Shown: piece after piece, positions 7,146 through 17,956 of the stretch | Layout of the letters: every line of letters starts with the position of its first letter | Position numbering within the stretch: the stretch's first letter is position 1 | Origin: Bordetella petrii | GTDB lineage: Bacteria; Pseudomonadota; Gammaproteobacteria; Burkholderiales; Burkholderiaceae_B | DNA length: 64,000 nt | Direction: 5' to 3' | Assembly (NCBI GenBank): GCA_017745595.1 | Contig: WMBV01000003.1 | Coordinates: 1-64,000, forward strand | Notes under the pieces: generated by a model | Database searches by the model: none | Told to the model about the DNA's origin: nothing | What the model saw: only the letters and a program-made list of their open reading frames with translations | Made by a program: the position numbers and the translations under genes

Positions 7146-10100
7146 TCAGGTTCCTTTAGCGTGAGGGCTTGTTGATGCGTCCGAAGACGCGTTGACTCGA
7201 CCGCGCATCAGACGATATGCGGCGGGTATGACGAACATGGAAAGCAGAGGGGCGGTGATCATTCCACCGACCATGGGCGCGGCGATACGGCTCATGATTT
7301 CTGAGCCTGCGCCGCTGCCAAGCAGAATCGGCAGCAGACCCGCCAAGATGACTGCAACTGTCATGGCCTTGGGGCGTACGCGCATTACGGCACCTTCGCG
7401 AATGGCGTCTTCAAGAACCGATGGCGTTAACGATAAGCCGCTGTCCTGGCGGGATGCGGCCGCCTGCTTCAGGTAAAAAAGCATCACCACGCCGAATTCG
7501 GCCGATACACCAGCAAGAGCGATGAATCCGATGCCTGCCGGAACGGATAAGTGATAGTTCAGGAGATACAGGAACCAGACACCACCGACCAGCGCGAAAG
7601 GAAGTGTGGCCATGATGAGAAGTGCTTCATCGAATCGTCGAAATGTCAGATAAAGCAGGACAAAAATGATCAATAGCGTAGCGGGTATCACAAGGGTCAG
7701 ACGGGCCGTGGCGCGCTCCATATATTCGAACTGCCCAGAGAACGAGATGCTCATGCCCGGTTTGAGCGCTACTTGTTGTGCAACCGCATGGCGTAGGTCT
7801 GAGACCACGGAGGCCAGGTCGCGTCCTCGTACGTCGATGTAGACCCAGCCTGTCGGCCTGGCATTCTCGCTCTTGAGCATCGGCGGCCCGTTCTCGATAG
7901 CGATACGTGCAACCGTTCCCAATGTGATCTGCTGGCCATTGCTGGTAAACATGGGGAGGTTGCGAAGGCCTTCGACCGAGTCTCGTATTTCTCGGGGATA
8001 GCGGACATTGATCGGATAGCGTGCCAGGCCTTCTACGGTCTCCCCGATATTTTCTCCACCCACTGCGGCTGACACGACCGACTGCACATCGGCAATACTC
8101 AGCCCATAGCGTGCGGCGGAGATGCGATCAACTTGGACGTCGACATAACGACCTCCTGTGAGGCGTTCGGCCAAAGCGGAACTTACTCCTGGGACTGTCT
8201 TGGCGACCTGCTCGATAGCGAGCGCTACGCTCTCTATATCGGCCAAGTTGGCCGCCGCCACCTTTACACCGATAGGACTTTTTATGCCTGTAGCCAACAT
8301 GTCCAGCCGGTTGCGAATAGGCGGAACCCATATGTTGGCAAGCCCGGGAACTTTGACCGCATCGTCGAGCGCTTGGATCAGCTTGTCGACGGTCATTCCT
8401 GGGCGCCATTGATCGTGTGGTTTGAGTTGGACCGTCGTCTCAAACATCTCAAGCGGAGCAGGATCCGTGGCTGTCTCGGCGCGGCCCGCCTTGCCGAATA
8501 CGCTCGCCACCTCTGGTACCGTCCTGATCATCCTGTCGGTCAGCTGAAGGAGCTCGGATGCCTTCGAAGCCGACAGGCCCGGCAAAGCAGATGGCATGTA
8601 GAGTAGGTCGCCTTCGTCTAAGGGCGGCAGAAATTCACCGCCAAGGCGTGTTGCGGGCCATATCGCGGTTAGCAGGATGATCAACGCCGCAGCAAGAGTT
8701 GTGCGAGGCCTTCTCAGTACGGCATCAAGCAAAGGCCGATAGATTCGTATCAAGAATCGGTTAAGCGGATTCTTTTCCTCTGGCGGAATGCGCCCTCGAA
8801 TCCAGTAACCCATTAATACTGGGACAAGTGTGACGGCCAGTCCAGCTGCACCGGCCATGGCGTAGGTTTTGGTAAACGCCAGAGGGCCAAATAAGCGACC
8901 TTCTTGCGCTTGGAGGGTAAAAACGGGGATGAACGATAGCGTAATGATCAGTAGGCTGAAGAATAGCGCCGGCCCTACTTCAGCTGCCGCGTTGGCCATT
9001 ACCCGCCAGTGCGCTTCGCCCCTGAGCTCTTGTCCCAGGTGCTCGTGGCGCCATGTCTCGACGTGCTTGTGAGCGTTCTCAATCATCACGACTGCTGCAT
9101 CCACCATGGCGCCAATGGCAATCGCGATGCCGCCAAGCGACATGATATTTGCGCTCACGCCTTGATAATGCATGATGATGAAGGCGGTTAGCACTCCAAG
9201 AGGCAGAGAAATAATCGCCACCAGCGCAGACCTCAAATGCCAAAGAAAGATCGCGCATACGAGAGCAACGACAATGAACTCTTCGATGAGTTTGGATGTG
9301 AGGTTTTCGATTGCGCGATCAATCAGTTTGCTGCGGTCATACGTGGGTACGATTTCCACGCCAGGCGGCAGGCTCGCCTTGAGCTCGTCCAACTTCGCCT
9401 TGACCGCGGATATGGCCTGTCGGGCGTTCTTGCCCGAGCGAAGGATCACCACGCCGCCGGCGGTTTCACCCTCGCCGTTGAGCTCGGCAATCCCGCGTCG
9501 TATTTCGGGCCCTAGCTGGATCGTGGCCACGTCGCCAAGCAGAATGGGTGTTCCGCCCGATTTGACCGCCAGAGGAATATTCCGAAAGTCTTCCAGGCTT
9601 GCGAGATATCCTGAGGCGCGTACCATGTATTCGGCCTCGGCAAGCTCCAGAACGGAGCCGCCCACTTCCTGATTTGAGGCGCGTACGGCCTGGATGACCT
9701 GATCCTGAGTCACGCCGAATGCCGCGAGTTTTATCGGATCAATCACGATCTGATATTGCTTTACCATGCCTCCGATCGACGCGACTTCAGCGACATCCGG
9801 CACACTCTTCAGTTCATATTTCAAGAACCAGTCTTGAAGTCCTCGTAGCTGTGAGAGGTCATGATTTCCGGACCGGTCGACCAACGCATATTCGTATATC
9901 CAGCCGACTCCGGTGGCGTCCGGGCCCAAAGATGGCTTTGCCGTGGCGGGCAGTCGCCCTTGAACTTGGTTCAAGTATTCGAGCACCCTGGAGCGTGCCC
10001 AGTAGAGATCAGTTCCGTCCTCGAAGATGATGTATACGAACGAGTCGCCAAAGAAGGAGTAGCCCCGTACGGTCTTGGCCCCGGGGACCGAAAGCATGGT

Positions 10101-10313
10101 TGTGGCCAGGGGATATGTGACCTGGTTCTCTACAATTTGAGGCGCTTGCCCGGGATACGTGGTGCGGACGATGACCTGGACGTCGGAGAGGTCTGGCAGT
10201 GCATCGATGGGCGCATTCTTGATTGCCCAGAGTCCCCAAAAGAATAGAAAGAGTGTGGCCAAGAGCACCAGGAACCGATTGTTGATAGACCACCGTATGA
10301 GTTTCTCTATCAT
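7146..10313 (-). CDS. cusA: CusA-type heavy-metal RND efflux pump
   Basis: A 1055-aa inner-membrane RND transporter, full length for the CusA/CzcA family. It has an N-terminal membrane helix (residues 14-30), two large periplasmic loops and twelve predicted membrane segments. The TM4 motif [17 protein letters not shown] (around residue 400) supplies the proton-relay Asp. The Met-rich periplasmic cleft residues used for Cu(I)/Ag(I) in CusA cannot be placed without alignment, but the fused and free CusF domains point to monovalent copper/silver. Its start overlaps the cusB stop by ATGA. Confidence 0.93.
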   Translation of the reverse strand: MIEKLIRWSINNRFLVLLATLFLFFWGLWAIKNAPIDALPDLSDVQVIVRTTYPGQAPQIVENQVTYPLATTMLSVPGAKTVRGYSFFGDSFVYIIFEDGTDLYWARSRVLEYLNQVQGRLPATAKPSLGPDATGVGWIYEYALVDRSGNHDLSQLRGLQDWFLKYELKSVPDVAEVASIGGMVKQYQIVIDPIKLAAFGVTQDQVIQAVRASNQEVGGSVLELAEAEYMVRASGYLASLEDFRNIPLAVKSGGTPILLGDVATIQLGPEIRRGIAELNGEGETAGGVVILRSGKNARQAISAVKAKLDELKASLPPGVEIVPTYDRSKLIDRAIENLTSKLIEEFIVVALVCAIFLWHLRSALVAIISLPLGVLTAFIIMHYQGVSANIMSLGGIAIAIGAMVDAAVVMIENAHKHVETWRHEHLGQELRGEAHWRVMANAAAEVGPALFFSLLIITLSFIPVFTLQAQEGRLFGPLAFTKTYAMAGAAGLAVTLVPVLMGYWIRGRIPPEEKNPLNRFLIRIYRPLLDAVLRRPRTTLAAALIILLTAIWPATRLGGEFLPPLDEGDLLYMPSALPGLSASKASELLQLTDRMIRTVPEVASVFGKAGRAETATDPAPLEMFETTVQLKPHDQWRPGMTVDKLIQALDDAVKVPGLANIWVPPIRNRLDMLATGIKSPIGVKVAAANLADIESVALAIEQVAKTVPGVSSALAERLTGGRYVDVQVDRISAARYGLSIADVQSVVSAAVGGENIGETVEGLARYPINVRYPREIRDSVEGLRNLPMFTSNGQQITLGTVARIAIENGPPMLKSENARPTGWVYIDVRGRDLASVVSDLRHAVAQQVALKPGMSISFSGQFEYMERATARLTLVIPATLLIIFVLLYLTFRRFDEALLIMATLPFALVGGVWFLYLLNYHLSVPAGIGFIALAGVSAEFGVVMLFYLKQAAASRQDSGLSLTPSVLEDAIREGAVMRVRPKAMTVAVILAGLLPILLGSGAGSEIMSRIAAPMVGGMITAPLLSMFVIPAAYRLMRGRVNASSDASTSPHAKGT

Positions 10314-11815
10314 CGAGATGCTCCCGAGGCTTGGATGGTCTGGACCACATAGCTGTCCTCTTCTTGAACGAATTGGAATGCGACTGCCTCGCCAGTCTTG
10401 ATATCCCGCGTCAGCCCGGGATCGATCACTTTGAACGTCATTGTCATGGCGGGCCAGCCTATCGATGGGACGGGGCCGTGCGATATGGTTATATCTGTCG
10501 GCGTAATGGTTTTCACTGTGCCCGTCGCCTTGTGGTGGCTGGCACCGGTTGTTGGCCCGGCGGAAGGTGTTGCTGCAGCCGAGCTGTCGGTCGCCAAGCG
10601 CGCGAGTACCCCGCGTAGATTCGCTTCAGAGTCGATCAAGAACTGTCCTGAAGCCACTACGCCTTGGCCCTCTTTGAGGCCTTTCGCGACCACCGTCTTT
10701 CCATCGGCCTCGCCGTTTAGCTGTACTTCCGTCGGCAAAAATCGGCCGTTGTCGGTTACTGCGATGACCACATTCCGCTTGCCTGAGCGGATTACCGATT
10801 CGGAAGGAATAAGTAGGCCGGCCTTTTCTCCTGTGTGAGCAAACTCTACCTTGGCAAATAGACCTGGTCTGAGCTGGCCATCCGGATTTTGGAGTTCGAT
10901 GCGTATCCGCGCCGTCCGACTGGCTGCGTCTACCTCAGGCAGGATGTAGCTGACTTTCCCAACGACTGTGTGTCCGGGGAATGCAGGGAAACTCACCTTC
11001 GCTTCTAGGCCGGGCCGCATCGCTCGGGCTTGGGTCTCAGGAACAGCGGCATCGAGCCAGACCGCATCCAATCCATTGAGTTGCGCCAGAACTGTTCCCG
11101 CGCTGACAGCCATTCCGTTACGCACGTTGAGTGTCTGGAGCAGTCCGGTTGATGGGGCTCTGATTGTCAAGGTGGGTTGCGCCTTGCGGGTGCGCTCGAC
11201 ACGCTCGATCAAATCGTCTGGCATCCCCAAAAGCCGCATGCGTTCGCGAGCGGCGCGAGCGAGGGAGCGCTCGCCACTTCGCATCAGGGCGAGAAACTCT
11301 AATTGCGCCCCTTCCCATTCTGGAACAATCAACTCGGCAATGGGTGTTCCGCTCGCTAGAACGTCGCCCGGCGCCAGGGGGTAGACTTTGTCAACGTATC
11401 CGGTGGTTCTCGCCTGCAGTATGGTTACGAGGCGGTCATTCAACTTTATGCTGGCCGTCGCTTCAATAGCGCCTGGTATTGGACCTTGTTGAACTTTGAC
11501 GATTCGAATGCCCAGGTTCTGTTGGATGGTAGGTTCGATCATGATGCCTTGCGCGCCGTTTCCTTCGTCGGCGTATTTAGGCACTAACTCCATGTCCATG
11601 AAGGGGGACTTTCCCGGCTTATCAAAGTGCTGAGTGGGCACCATGGGGTCATACCAGTAGAGTACTTGCCGATCGCCCTTGGAATTTATGGCAGTAGATA
11701 CGGCCGATGATGTCGGTACGTTGCGATTGGCTAGGGCATAGCCTGCGCCTGCCGCAATAGCTGCGGCTACGACCATGCCAAGCGTGATTTGACCGAGAGT
11801 GAATGAGGCCTTCAT
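10310..11815 (-). CDS. cusB: CusB membrane fusion protein with C-terminal CusF domain
   Basis: The ATG at 11815 (MKASFTLGQ) gives 501 aa; it overlaps the cusC stop by ATGA. An N-terminal anchor is followed by a heavy-metal-binding YYDPM segment ([10 protein letters not shown]), barrel-sandwich and beta-barrel domains, and at the C terminus an extra CusF-like domain with [20 protein letters not shown] and AMTMTF. CusB links the pump CusA to the outer-membrane channel. The fused chaperone domain supports Cu/Ag rather than zinc as the cargo. Confidence 0.92.
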   Translation of the reverse strand: MKASFTLGQITLGMVVAAAIAAGAGYALANRNVPTSSAVSTAINSKGDRQVLYWYDPMVPTQHFDKPGKSPFMDMELVPKYADEGNGAQGIMIEPTIQQNLGIRIVKVQQGPIPGAIEATASIKLNDRLVTILQARTTGYVDKVYPLAPGDVLASGTPIAELIVPEWEGAQLEFLALMRSGERSLARAARERMRLLGMPDDLIERVERTRKAQPTLTIRAPSTGLLQTLNVRNGMAVSAGTVLAQLNGLDAVWLDAAVPETQARAMRPGLEAKVSFPAFPGHTVVGKVSYILPEVDAASRTARIRIELQNPDGQLRPGLFAKVEFAHTGEKAGLLIPSESVIRSGKRNVVIAVTDNGRFLPTEVQLNGEADGKTVVAKGLKEGQGVVASGQFLIDSEANLRGVLARLATDSSAAATPSAGPTTGASHHKATGTVKTITPTDITISHGPVPSIGWPAMTMTFKVIDPGLTRDIKTGEAVAFQFVQEEDSYVVQTIQASGASR

Positions 11816-13003
11816 TGGGCTAACTCTCCATAGCTGAAGTAGAGTTCTGCGGCGAGCATCGCTTGTTGCCATTGCAGGTCAATGAGTTTGAGTTGCTGAT
11901 CGAGCAGCAGGCGACGAACCGCCAGAACTTGCTTCAGAGAGGATTTTCCGGCTCGATAGCTGGCGTACTGCAAGTCCACAGAGGATCGTGCGAGCGGCAG
12001 CGTCGTGGTGGCCAAACGGTGGCCCAGGCGGGATGCCGCCTCGTAATCGGAAAATGTGCTCTCGAGAGCGCTACTGCGTTCCCGCCTGGCTGTCTCGCGT
12101 TCGGCGTTGACACGTATGAGATCTTGACGTTTGGCGTCGGCGCGAGGTCCCTGTCGCGTCGATGAAAAGATAGGCAATTCCCAGGTGAATTGCAGGGACA
12201 CCATATTGCCGAATTGCGGGTCTCGCCGCTGGAATCCGAGTTCTACGCCCCAGTCGGGTTTCTTCTCCGCATCGGCTTCTCGAATGGCGGCACTGGCGCT
12301 GCGCGCCTGAGCATCATAGGAGTCCCACAGAGGGTGGCGATCTAGCCCTTCGCGCAATGCACCGATTTCAACTTCCATGGGTGGCGGAGCGCCTATTAAG
12401 GGTTCATCGGCCGCCGAGCCGATGTATTGCCGCAAGTTCGCTTTGGACTTTGAAATGTCTCGCGTCAGTTGGTCTTTCAGGTCTTCGATATCAGCCGCCG
12501 CGATACGGGGTTCAAGAGCATTGGACGGCGATAGGCGGTCGGCTGTGACTTGTGCGCCGGCCGTCGTTACCGCAATTCTGTTGTCGCGGTGGATATTGTT
12601 GAGAACCTCCACTTTGCGCTCGAGGTAATACCGGGTGATCCACCCTTGGGCGACAGCCCGCCGAATGTCCAGTAGCGCAACACGCCGCTGGGCCTGGGCC
12701 ACACCAACGGCGGCGCGAGCACCGTCTTTGCGAGCCTCTCGTTTATCCGAGTTGATGAAGTCTTGCATGATGGAGACCTTTTGCATGGTCATCGACTCTC
12801 CATTCATGGTCCATCGGCCCATTCCCGATACGGGATAGTTGTCGATGCCGAGCGCAATCTTGGGATCCGGTTGTTCTCCTGCAGGGATGACCGAAAGCTG
12901 AGCGGCTCGTATTTCCGCGGTATCGGCGCGTAAGGCGGGGGATTCTTGTTGTGCTAAAGAGATTGCCTGTTCAAACGAAAGCGGGGCGGCGTGAGCCCCC
13001 CTC
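11812..13003 (-). pseudogene. cusC: cusC body (outer membrane channel), 5' end removed by IS insertion
   Basis: The frame is open from the IS boundary at 13003 to the stop at 11812. It begins in the former signal-peptide end (AHAAPLSFEQAISLAQQ) and continues through two TolC-type helical repeats to the C-terminal [10 protein letters not shown]. Internal ATGs exist (for example at 12822), but a product from there would lack the signal peptide and first helix. Joining 14642 directly to 13003 restores the frame, so the gene was intact before the insertion. The outer-membrane part of the pump is probably lost unless another TolC protein substitutes. Confidence 0.85.
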
Positions 13004-13056
13004 GGTCACAATAGATGTCCGCTCATCCGAAGTTAATATTTGAGGGAGCGATCGGA

Positions 13057-13554
13057 GTGAGAGTGCCCCGCTACAGCGCAGAATTCAAGGAACAGATAAT
13101 CAGGAAGTTGATGCCACCGCACAACCGAACTGTGGCCAGCGTCAGCCGCGAGATCGGGATCTCGGAGGCGAGTCTGTATAACTGGAAGAAGCAGTTTCGT
13201 GCCGAAGGATATGTCGTGCCGAAGAAGCCCACGAATGCCGACCAATGGGATGGCAAGGCCAAGCTGGCTGCGGTCATCCAGACGGCGGCGATGAACGAAG
13301 CCGAACGCTCGGAATATTGCCGTAAGCACGGTCTATATCCGGAGCAGATCGAGGCATGGAAGACAGCTTTCGAAGCCTCGGAGGTAGCCGAAGGCAGCCC
13401 AGCGAGCAAGGCCGATTTGGCAGCCGAGCGCAAGAAGAGCCGGGTTCTGGAAAAGGAGTTACGCAGAAAGGAGAAGGCGCTGGCCGAAGCCGCGGCGTTG
13501 CTGACATTGTCAAAAAAAGCCCAGGCCATCTGGGGCACGAGCGAGGAAGATTGA
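13057..13554 (+). CDS. IS3-family transposase OrfA
   Basis: The GTG at 13057, behind a GGAG-like site, gives 166 aa. Residues 5-50 form a helix-turn-helix (EFKEQIIRKL, SVSREIGISEASLYNWKKQF), the IS3 OrfA DNA-binding domain. The C-terminal part (about residues 125-155) is a Lys/Glu-rich coiled coil typical of the leucine-zipper region. A run of seven A at 13512-13518 is in the frame for a -1 slip into orfB. An ATG at 13015 is possible but lies within the terminal repeat. Confidence 0.85.
   Translation: MRVPRYSAEFKEQIIRKLMPPHNRTVASVSREIGISEASLYNWKKQFRAEGYVVPKKPTNADQWDGKAKLAAVIQTAAMNEAERSEYCRKHGLYPEQIEAWKTAFEASEVAEGSPASKADLAAERKKSRVLEKELRRKEKALAEAAALLTLSKKAQAIWGTSEED
13512..13518 (+). promoter_or_regulatory. 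Slippery A7 heptamer for -1 frameshifting
   Basis: Seven consecutive A precede GCC. In the orfA frame they read A AAA AAA, so both tRNAs can re-pair after a one-base backward slip into the orfB frame. After the slip the frame stays open and joins the orfB catalytic region. This is the known way IS3 elements make the OrfAB transposase. Confidence 0.7.
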
Positions 13555-13565
13555 TTTCTGCGCAG

Positions 13566-14618
13566 ATGAAACAGATGGCCATCACGCTCGTTGATGAGGC
13601 AGTCGACGCCGGCGCTCGCCAGAGCAAGGCCTGTTCGGTATTGGGCCTGACATGTCGCACGCTGCGTCGCTGGCGCGCGGCTGACAGCCTGCATGATCGC
13701 CGCAAGGGTGCGGCCAGGCAGCCTTGCCGGCATGCGCTAAGCGCCCTGGAAAAAGAGGCGATCCTTGCGGCCTGCAACAGCGGCCAGAATCAAAGCCTGC
13801 CGCCTTCGCAGATCGTGCCCCGTTTGGCCGATGAAGGGCGATATTTGGCCAGCGAATCGACTTTTTACCGCGTACTGCGTCAGCATGGGCAGGCGAATCG
13901 TCGTGGCCGCAGTCAACCGCCGCGGGCGGTACCCAAACCCCAGGCTTGGGTGGCACGGGCCCCGCTGCAAACGTGGAGCTGGGACATCACGTTTTTGCCC
14001 ACCGCCATCCGGGGGCAGTTCTATCGCCTTTACATGGTGCTGGACATCTACAGCCGCATGATCGTGGGTTGGGAGGTCCATGAAGACGAACGCGCCGAGC
14101 ATGCCGCCACGTTGATCACCAAGGCATGTCTGCGTCATCGCGTACGGCAAGATGCGCTGGTCCTGCATGCCGATAACGGCTCGCCGATGAGAGGCGCCAC
14201 CATGCTGGCGACCCTGCAGCGTTTGGGCATCGTCGCGTCATTCAGCCGGCCCGCCGTCAGCGACGACAACGCTTATTCCGAGTCGCTGTTCAGGACGCTG
14301 AAATACACGCCTGCGTATCCCAAAAAGCCCTTCGCCACGAAGGAGCAAGCGCGCCAGTGGGTACTGCGCTTCGTCACTTGGTACAACACCGAGCACTGCC
14401 ACAGCGGCATCAAGTTTGTGACACCTGCGCAGCGGCATTACGGTCAAGAAAATGAGATTCTCGCGCATCGCAAGCGCGTCTATGAGGCGGCTAAACGTTC
14501 CATGCCCCAGCGCTGGAAGGGCCGTCACACGCGAAACTGGCAGGCCGTTCCGGAGGTGTGGCTAAACCCGTCAAAGGAAAACCCGATGGGCTTCCAAAAG
14601 TTGAGGCAGGCCGCGTAG
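13566..14618 (+). CDS. IS3-family transposase OrfB catalytic part
   Basis: From the first useful ATG (13566) it encodes 350 aa; the active protein is probably the OrfAB fusion. It has a second HTH (CSVLGLTCRTLRRW) and an rve-type DDE core: Asp in SWDITFLP, Asp in LHADNGSPM and Glu in DDNAYSESLFRTLK, plus the usual RFVTWYNTEHCHSGI segment. All three catalytic residues are present, so the element may be active. Confidence 0.88.
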   Translation: MKQMAITLVDEAVDAGARQSKACSVLGLTCRTLRRWRAADSLHDRRKGAARQPCRHALSALEKEAILAACNSGQNQSLPPSQIVPRLADEGRYLASESTFYRVLRQHGQANRRGRSQPPRAVPKPQAWVARAPLQTWSWDITFLPTAIRGQFYRLYMVLDIYSRMIVGWEVHEDERAEHAATLITKACLRHRVRQDALVLHADNGSPMRGATMLATLQRLGIVASFSRPAVSDDNAYSESLFRTLKYTPAYPKKPFATKEQARQWVLRFVTWYNTEHCHSGIKFVTPAQRHYGQENEILAHRKRVYEAAKRSMPQRWKGRHTRNWQAVPEVWLNPSKENPMGFQKLRQAA

Positions 14619-14641
14619 ATAACCGGACATCATTGTTGACA

Positions 14642-14709
14642 AACACCGGAGCCACGGCCACCCACCCTACCAACAATGGCAGGGTAAGAAAATCCAAACG
14701 AGGAGACAT
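14642..14709 (-). pseudogene. cusC: cusC 5' fragment (signal peptide)
   Basis: An ATG at 14709, preceded by GGAG, opens a hydrophobic signal-peptide start (MSPRLDFLTLPLLVGWVAVA). The frame runs into the IS at 14641. Joined to the cusC body at 13003 it reads VAPVL-RGAHAAPLSFEQ in one frame. This identifies it as the missing N terminus rather than a separate small gene. Confidence 0.75.
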
Positions 14710-14759
14710 GCTCCAACTCCATGACGGGGCCTACGCGTGACGGGGACGCGCATCGATCT

Positions 14760-14778
14760 CCGCCAGTCAAACTGGCGG
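14760..14778 (-). promoter_or_regulatory. Short hairpin in the cus leader
   Basis: Perfect 8-bp inverted repeat CCGCCAGT / ACTGGCGG with a 3-base loop, located between the 126-aa exported protein gene and the cusC start. No T-run follows. It may act as an mRNA processing or attenuation hairpin between the first gene and the pump genes. Confidence 0.4.
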
Positions 14779-14798
14779 GACACCAAATCTAGGGAGCG

Positions 14799-15179
14799 TT
14801 AGAGCGAACGAGGAGGGCGCCACAACCCTGATGGGTCGCGCGTGCTGACTGCCGTATCAGTCAAGAGCAGCAGGTGTGGCTGGATAGTCCACGACGGTTG
14901 CCAAGAGACGGCTTGAGGAGACGGAAAGGAATGGCAGAGCTTGCAGGCTGCACTCGGCTTACATGGCTTGGATCCGCTGGAGTGCGGAGACGACTTCGTA
15001 TCGGCCGAATCTGTTGCGCAGTGCCCGTCGGACATCGAATTTTGGGTTGTTGCAGTATCGTGCGGCTGAACGGACATCTGCATCGCAGGCATGGCGTGAG
15101 GCGCGAGTACGCTCGCCGTGGTCGCAACGGGGACCGCCAGCGTCAGTAAAACGATAACTAGTATGCGTAATAGAGCCAT
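14799..15179 (-). CDS. Small exported protein at head of cus operon
   Basis: A 126-aa protein with a signal peptide (residues 1-24), then a region of His, Met, Ser and Cys (HAMPAMQMSVQPHDTAT; CKPSAACKLCHSF) and a C-terminal RPPRSL end. Proteins of this kind with a closing PPR motif are commonly found just ahead of the TolC gene of metal RND operons, by recall. The Cys/His cluster suggests metal binding. The gene starts the leftward operon whose later genes are cusCBA and cusF. Confidence 0.65.
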   Translation of the reverse strand: MALLRILVIVLLTLAVPVATTASVLAPHAMPAMQMSVQPHDTATTQNSMSDGHCATDSADTKSSPHSSGSKPCKPSAACKLCHSFPSPQAVSWQPSWTIQPHLLLLTDTAVSTRDPSGLWRPPRSL

Positions 15180-15329
15180 GGTGAAAAATTATAATGTGTA
15201 AGCACTAAAGGCACTAGCCGTGATGGATCATGTGGTGATTCAGCGCAAGCACAAGTGGCCTATCTTTCGTCTGGGTATCGCTATCGAGATTATGGCTCGA
15301 TAGTTTTGCTGAATGCCCAGCTTTAGAGC

Positions 15330-15360
15330 TTGACATTCCAATGGGGGGAAGGTTTAGGCT
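15330..15360 (+). promoter_or_regulatory. CueR/MerR-type promoter-operator of copper ATPase gene
   Basis: A -35 box TTGACA (15330-15335) and a -10 box TAGGCT (15355-15360) are separated by 19 bp, the over-long spacer that MerR-family activators correct by twisting DNA. The spacer holds the dyad ACATTCC-N-GGAAGGT, close to the known CueR site of copA promoters. The ATPase ATG follows 27 bases later. It rules out the in-frame TTG at 15330 as the start codon. Confidence 0.8.
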
Positions 15361-15386
15361 TAGAACCTCAGTCACTGGAGGTTGGC

Positions 15387-17705
15387 ATGGCGCGGAAGTC
15401 ATTACCAAAGCAGGACTTGGCGGACCACAAGCATGGGCCTGCGACACACGCGTTCCAGCACAGTCATCATCGGGATGAGAAGGACGCTAAGGCTCCTTCA
15501 ACGAGGCACGCTTGTGAAGGACATGACCATCATCATGGCTCCTCTCATGGCCGAACGACTGACGCTGGCGTATCGCGTGCCGGATCATCGAGTGCGGAAT
15601 ACACATGTCCGATGCATCCGCAGATTCGGCAGATTGGACCGGGCAGTTGCCCTATCTGTGGCATGGCGCTCGAGCCGGTGACTGTGTCGTTAGACGGCGA
15701 GCAAGAAAGTAGCGAGTTGCGTGACTTTTCTCGTCGATTCTGGATCGGCCTGGTGCTTACGTTGCCCGTAGTCGTACTCGAGATGGGAGGGCACCTATTC
15801 GACATTCATAGACTGGTGAGTCCACAGTTATCGAATTGGCTGCAATTTGTGTTGGCCACCCCCGTAGTGTGGTGGGCGGGATGGCCATTCTTCGTGCGAG
15901 CGTGGAAGTCGCTCGTGTTTCGAAGTCTGAACATGTTCACACTTATTGCATTGGGCACTGGCGTTGCGTGGATCTATAGCGTCGTCGCCACGGTCGCGCC
16001 ACAATGGTTCCCCGAAAACTTTCGGACTCAGGGAGCTGTCGCAGTCTACTTTGAGGCGGCTGCTGTTATTACGGTGCTTGTCCTACTGGGGCAGCTGCTG
16101 GAGCTGCGCGCACGAGAGCGGACTTCTGGAGCGATTAAAGCGCTGTTGAACCTCGCGCCAAAGACGGCGGTTAGGGTCAGAGAAGATGACAGCGACGAGA
16201 CTGTCGCGTTGGAGTCGATCCAAGTCGGCGAGCGACTGCGAGTTCGGCCGGGTGAGAAAGTCCCTGTAGACGGGGAGGTTCTGGAGGGACGATGCACCGT
16301 AGATGAATCGATGATAACGGGTGAACCAATTCCGGTGACAAAGGCGCCAGGGTCCTCTGTTACTGCGGGGACGCTGAACCAAACTGGTAGTTTCGTCATG
16401 CGGGCAGAGCGGGTAGGGGCAGATACGCTTCTAGCGCAAATCGTACAGATGGTCGCGGCCGCGCAACGCAGTCGAGCGCCAATTCAGCGGCTGGCTGATC
16501 AAGTGGCTGGCTGGTTCGTGCCTGCGGTAATCGTGGCATCTGTGGTTGCCTTTGCCGCCTGGCTTTACTGGGGACCGGCTCCTGCCTTCACGTATGCACT
16601 CATCGCGATGGTGTCTGTGCTGATCATTGCGTGCCCTTGCGCGTTGGGGCTGGCTACACCTATGTCGATCATGGTCGGGGTGGGGCGTGCTGCACAGCAT
16701 GGGGTGCTTATCCGAGACGCCGAAGTGCTCGAGCAGATGCAGAAAGTTGATTTGGTAATTGTGGACAAGACGGGGACGTTGACCGAAGGCAAACCAAAGG
16801 TCACCAGTATTCAGCCCGCGGCAGCCGTAGACCGCGCTGTGCTGCTGCAAATGCTGGCCAGCGTGGAGCGCGCCAGCGAGCACCCATTAGCCACTGCGAT
16901 CGTCGATGCTGCACAAGAGGCGAAGTTGGCGCTTTTACCCGTAGAGAATTTTGATTCTCCCGTTGGTAAGGGGGTAATTGGAACCGTCGACAAAAAGCAC
17001 ATTGTTTGCGGCAGCGCCAAATTCTTGGCAGAGCACGGCATTGTGATATCAGCCGAGGACTCGGGCGATTCGCTACGAGCGAAAGGCGCCACAGTCATTT
17101 ATGTCGGGATTGATAGTCACTACGCCGGGTTCGTTAGCATCACCGATCCCATCAAGGAGTCGACACCCCAGGCGATCGATGCGCTACACAGGTCGGGAGT
17201 CAGAGTTGTGATGCTTACCGGGGACAGCAAAGCGACTGCGCGTGCCGTTGCCGAGCAGCTCGGCATCGATGAGGCTATAGGCGAAGTGCTGCCCGAAGAT
17301 AAAAGCGCTGCCGTAAAGCGCTTCCAGGCAGAGGGCAGAATTGTTGCCATGGCTGGTGACGGCGTCAATGATGCGCCCGCTTTGGCCGCCGCTAACGTTG
17401 GTATAGCCATGGGGACCGGTACTGACGTGGCGATGGAAAGCGCCGGCGTGACGCTGCTGAAAGGCGACCTCATGGGCATCGTACGCGCACGGCGTGCTTC
17501 CCAAGCAACGATGCGAAACATCAAAGAGAACTTGTTTTTTGCGTTTATTTATAACGCGGCGGGCATTCCCGTTGCCGCCGGTGTGCTGTATCCGATTTTT
17601 GGCGTCCTTCTCTCTCCCGTCATTGCGGCGGCGGCTATGGCGTTGTCATCTGTGAGCGTGATCGGTAACGCGTTGAGGCTTAGAGTCGCGAAAATTGACG
17701 AGTAA
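15387..17705 (+). CDS. copA: Copper-translocating P1B-type ATPase
   Basis: The ATG at 15387 (GGAGG upstream) gives 772 aa. A His-rich N terminus (residues 13-60) replaces the usual HMA domain; a heavy-metal-binding YTCPMHP...CPICGM segment follows (about residues 72-93). Eight membrane segments carry the CPC ion motif (residues 416-418); the soluble part has TGEP, DKTGT (460-464), SEHPLA and GDGVND. It exports Cu(I) from the cytoplasm. Driven by its own CueR-type promoter, separate from the cus operon. Confidence 0.93.
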   Translation: MARKSLPKQDLADHKHGPATHAFQHSHHRDEKDAKAPSTRHACEGHDHHHGSSHGRTTDAGVSRAGSSSAEYTCPMHPQIRQIGPGSCPICGMALEPVTVSLDGEQESSELRDFSRRFWIGLVLTLPVVVLEMGGHLFDIHRLVSPQLSNWLQFVLATPVVWWAGWPFFVRAWKSLVFRSLNMFTLIALGTGVAWIYSVVATVAPQWFPENFRTQGAVAVYFEAAAVITVLVLLGQLLELRARERTSGAIKALLNLAPKTAVRVREDDSDETVALESIQVGERLRVRPGEKVPVDGEVLEGRCTVDESMITGEPIPVTKAPGSSVTAGTLNQTGSFVMRAERVGADTLLAQIVQMVAAAQRSRAPIQRLADQVAGWFVPAVIVASVVAFAAWLYWGPAPAFTYALIAMVSVLIIACPCALGLATPMSIMVGVGRAAQHGVLIRDAEVLEQMQKVDLVIVDKTGTLTEGKPKVTSIQPAAAVDRAVLLQMLASVERASEHPLATAIVDAAQEAKLALLPVENFDSPVGKGVIGTVDKKHIVCGSAKFLAEHGIVISAEDSGDSLRAKGATVIYVGIDSHYAGFVSITDPIKESTPQAIDALHRSGVRVVMLTGDSKATARAVAEQLGIDEAIGEVLPEDKSAAVKRFQAEGRIVAMAGDGVNDAPALAAANVGIAMGTGTDVAMESAGVTLLKGDLMGIVRARRASQATMRNIKENLFFAFIYNAAGIPVAAGVLYPIFGVLLSPVIAAAAMALSSVSVIGNALRLRVAKIDE

Positions 17706-17775
17706 TGTGCATTCGAGAGAGTGAAAACACGGGAGGATCTCGCGGGGCACTTTAGATCCAATTTGAGAGGGATGC

Positions 17776-17806
17776 TTGACCTTTCCATGGTGGTAAGGTT
17801 TACGCT
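17776..17806 (+). promoter_or_regulatory. Second CueR/MerR-type promoter-operator (oxidase gene)
   Basis: TTGACC (17776-17781) and TACGCT (17801-17806) with a 19-bp spacer containing CCATGGTGG inside a dyad resembling ACCTTTCC-N-GGTAAGGT. This is very close to consensus CueR promoters. It lies 150 bases before the multicopper oxidase start, leaving an untranslated leader of about 140 nt with no recognised structure. Confidence 0.8.
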
Positions 17807-17956
17807 AATTACCATTGCCGCATATGACATACATGTCCCCGAAGCAATGGGAGTGCGGCGAGGCATCGGCTGGGCGAAGCATCCTTCTAATTGTCAGTGA
17901 GCGTTTTGACTTAAAGCTGGGTGCAAAGCATGGCCTGGAATTGAGAAAACTTCGCT

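Larger units (their letters stand above)
13004..14641 (+). mobile_element. IS3-family insertion sequence inside cusC
   Basis: A 1638-bp element bounded by imperfect inverted repeats of about 24 bp: 13004-13027 on the left and 14618-14641 on the right, both containing GATGTCCG followed by a TATC/CATC block. It carries overlapping orfA and orfB. No clear target duplication is seen: the flanks are CTC on the left and AAC on the right. Its length is a multiple of three and removing it rejoins the cusC frame. Confidence 0.85.

Noticed and set aside
15330-15386. TTG start for the copper ATPase at 15330
   Set aside because: The TTG is the first part of the -35 box of a CueR-type promoter; the ATG at 15387 has a proper ribosome binding site.
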